6,554 nucleotides of DNA from Campylobacteraceae bacterium (GTDB lineage Bacteria; Campylobacterota; Campylobacteria; Campylobacterales; Sulfurovaceae). Below, in pieces: positions 6,523-6,554 of the stretch. The DNA is taken from contig JALVQH010000072.1 in NCBI GenBank assembly GCA_027031505.1, positions 1 to 6,554 of the forward strand, given 5' to 3'. Position 1 is the first letter of the stretch; each line of letters starts with the position of its first letter. The position numbers were made by a program, and so were the translations under genes. Below the pieces are notes generated by a model. It did not search any database. It was given only the letters and a program-made list of their open reading frames with translations, and was not told the DNA's origin.

Positions 6523-6554
6523 TACACTTTCTCTTTTTGTTCTGACGTATAGCA

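Overview
The window holds one complete type III-A (Csm) CRISPR effector operon. All of it is on the minus strand, so transcription runs from the right edge to the left. The order is cas10/csm1 - csm2 - csm3 - csm4 - csm5, the canonical subtype III-A order. Base composition is moderate, slightly AT-rich by eye. Strong GGAG-type Shine-Dalgarno sites and a TATAAT box show a bacterial host. Lys/Ile/Phe-rich proteins and the lack of a clear -35 box would suit a Campylobacterota-like bacterium, but this is a weak guess from style, not a marker-based assignment.

Layout: positions 6456-6554 hold the upstream region, with a TATAAT -10 box, a short leader and an AAGGGG ribosome binding site before cas10. 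Positions 349-6455 are almost entirely coding. The five genes are coupled: cas10/csm2 overlap by 8 bases, csm2/csm3 are 9 bases apart with the SD overlapping the stop codon, csm3/csm4 are 0-3 bases apart, and csm4/csm5 overlap by 20 bases. Positions 1-348 hold no convincing gene. They contain nested inverted repeats that could form alternative hairpins, and a short in-frame coding-like tail after the csm5 stop.

How the genes work together (family knowledge): Csm3 forms the backbone that holds the crRNA and cuts target RNA every 6 nt. Csm2 forms the second, inner filament. Csm4 and Cas10 form the base that binds the crRNA 5' tag, and Csm5 caps the 3' end. Target RNA binding activates the Cas10 HD nuclease and the Cas10 cyclase that makes cyclic oligoadenylate. 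The catalytic signatures are intact here: HD/HH/D and GGDD in Cas10, and the conserved Asp of Csm3. No cas6, csm6 or other CARF effector, cas1, cas2 or CRISPR array lies in the window, so crRNA supply and the signalling output must come from elsewhere.

The most unusual gene is csm5. Its RAMP core is followed by about 140 residues of charged coiled coil plus a small C-terminal domain, which makes it much longer than the well-studied Csm5 proteins. I see no wholly new system; the novelty candidates are this extension, the His-rich Csm2 N-terminus, and the regulatory-looking repeats at both ends of the operon.
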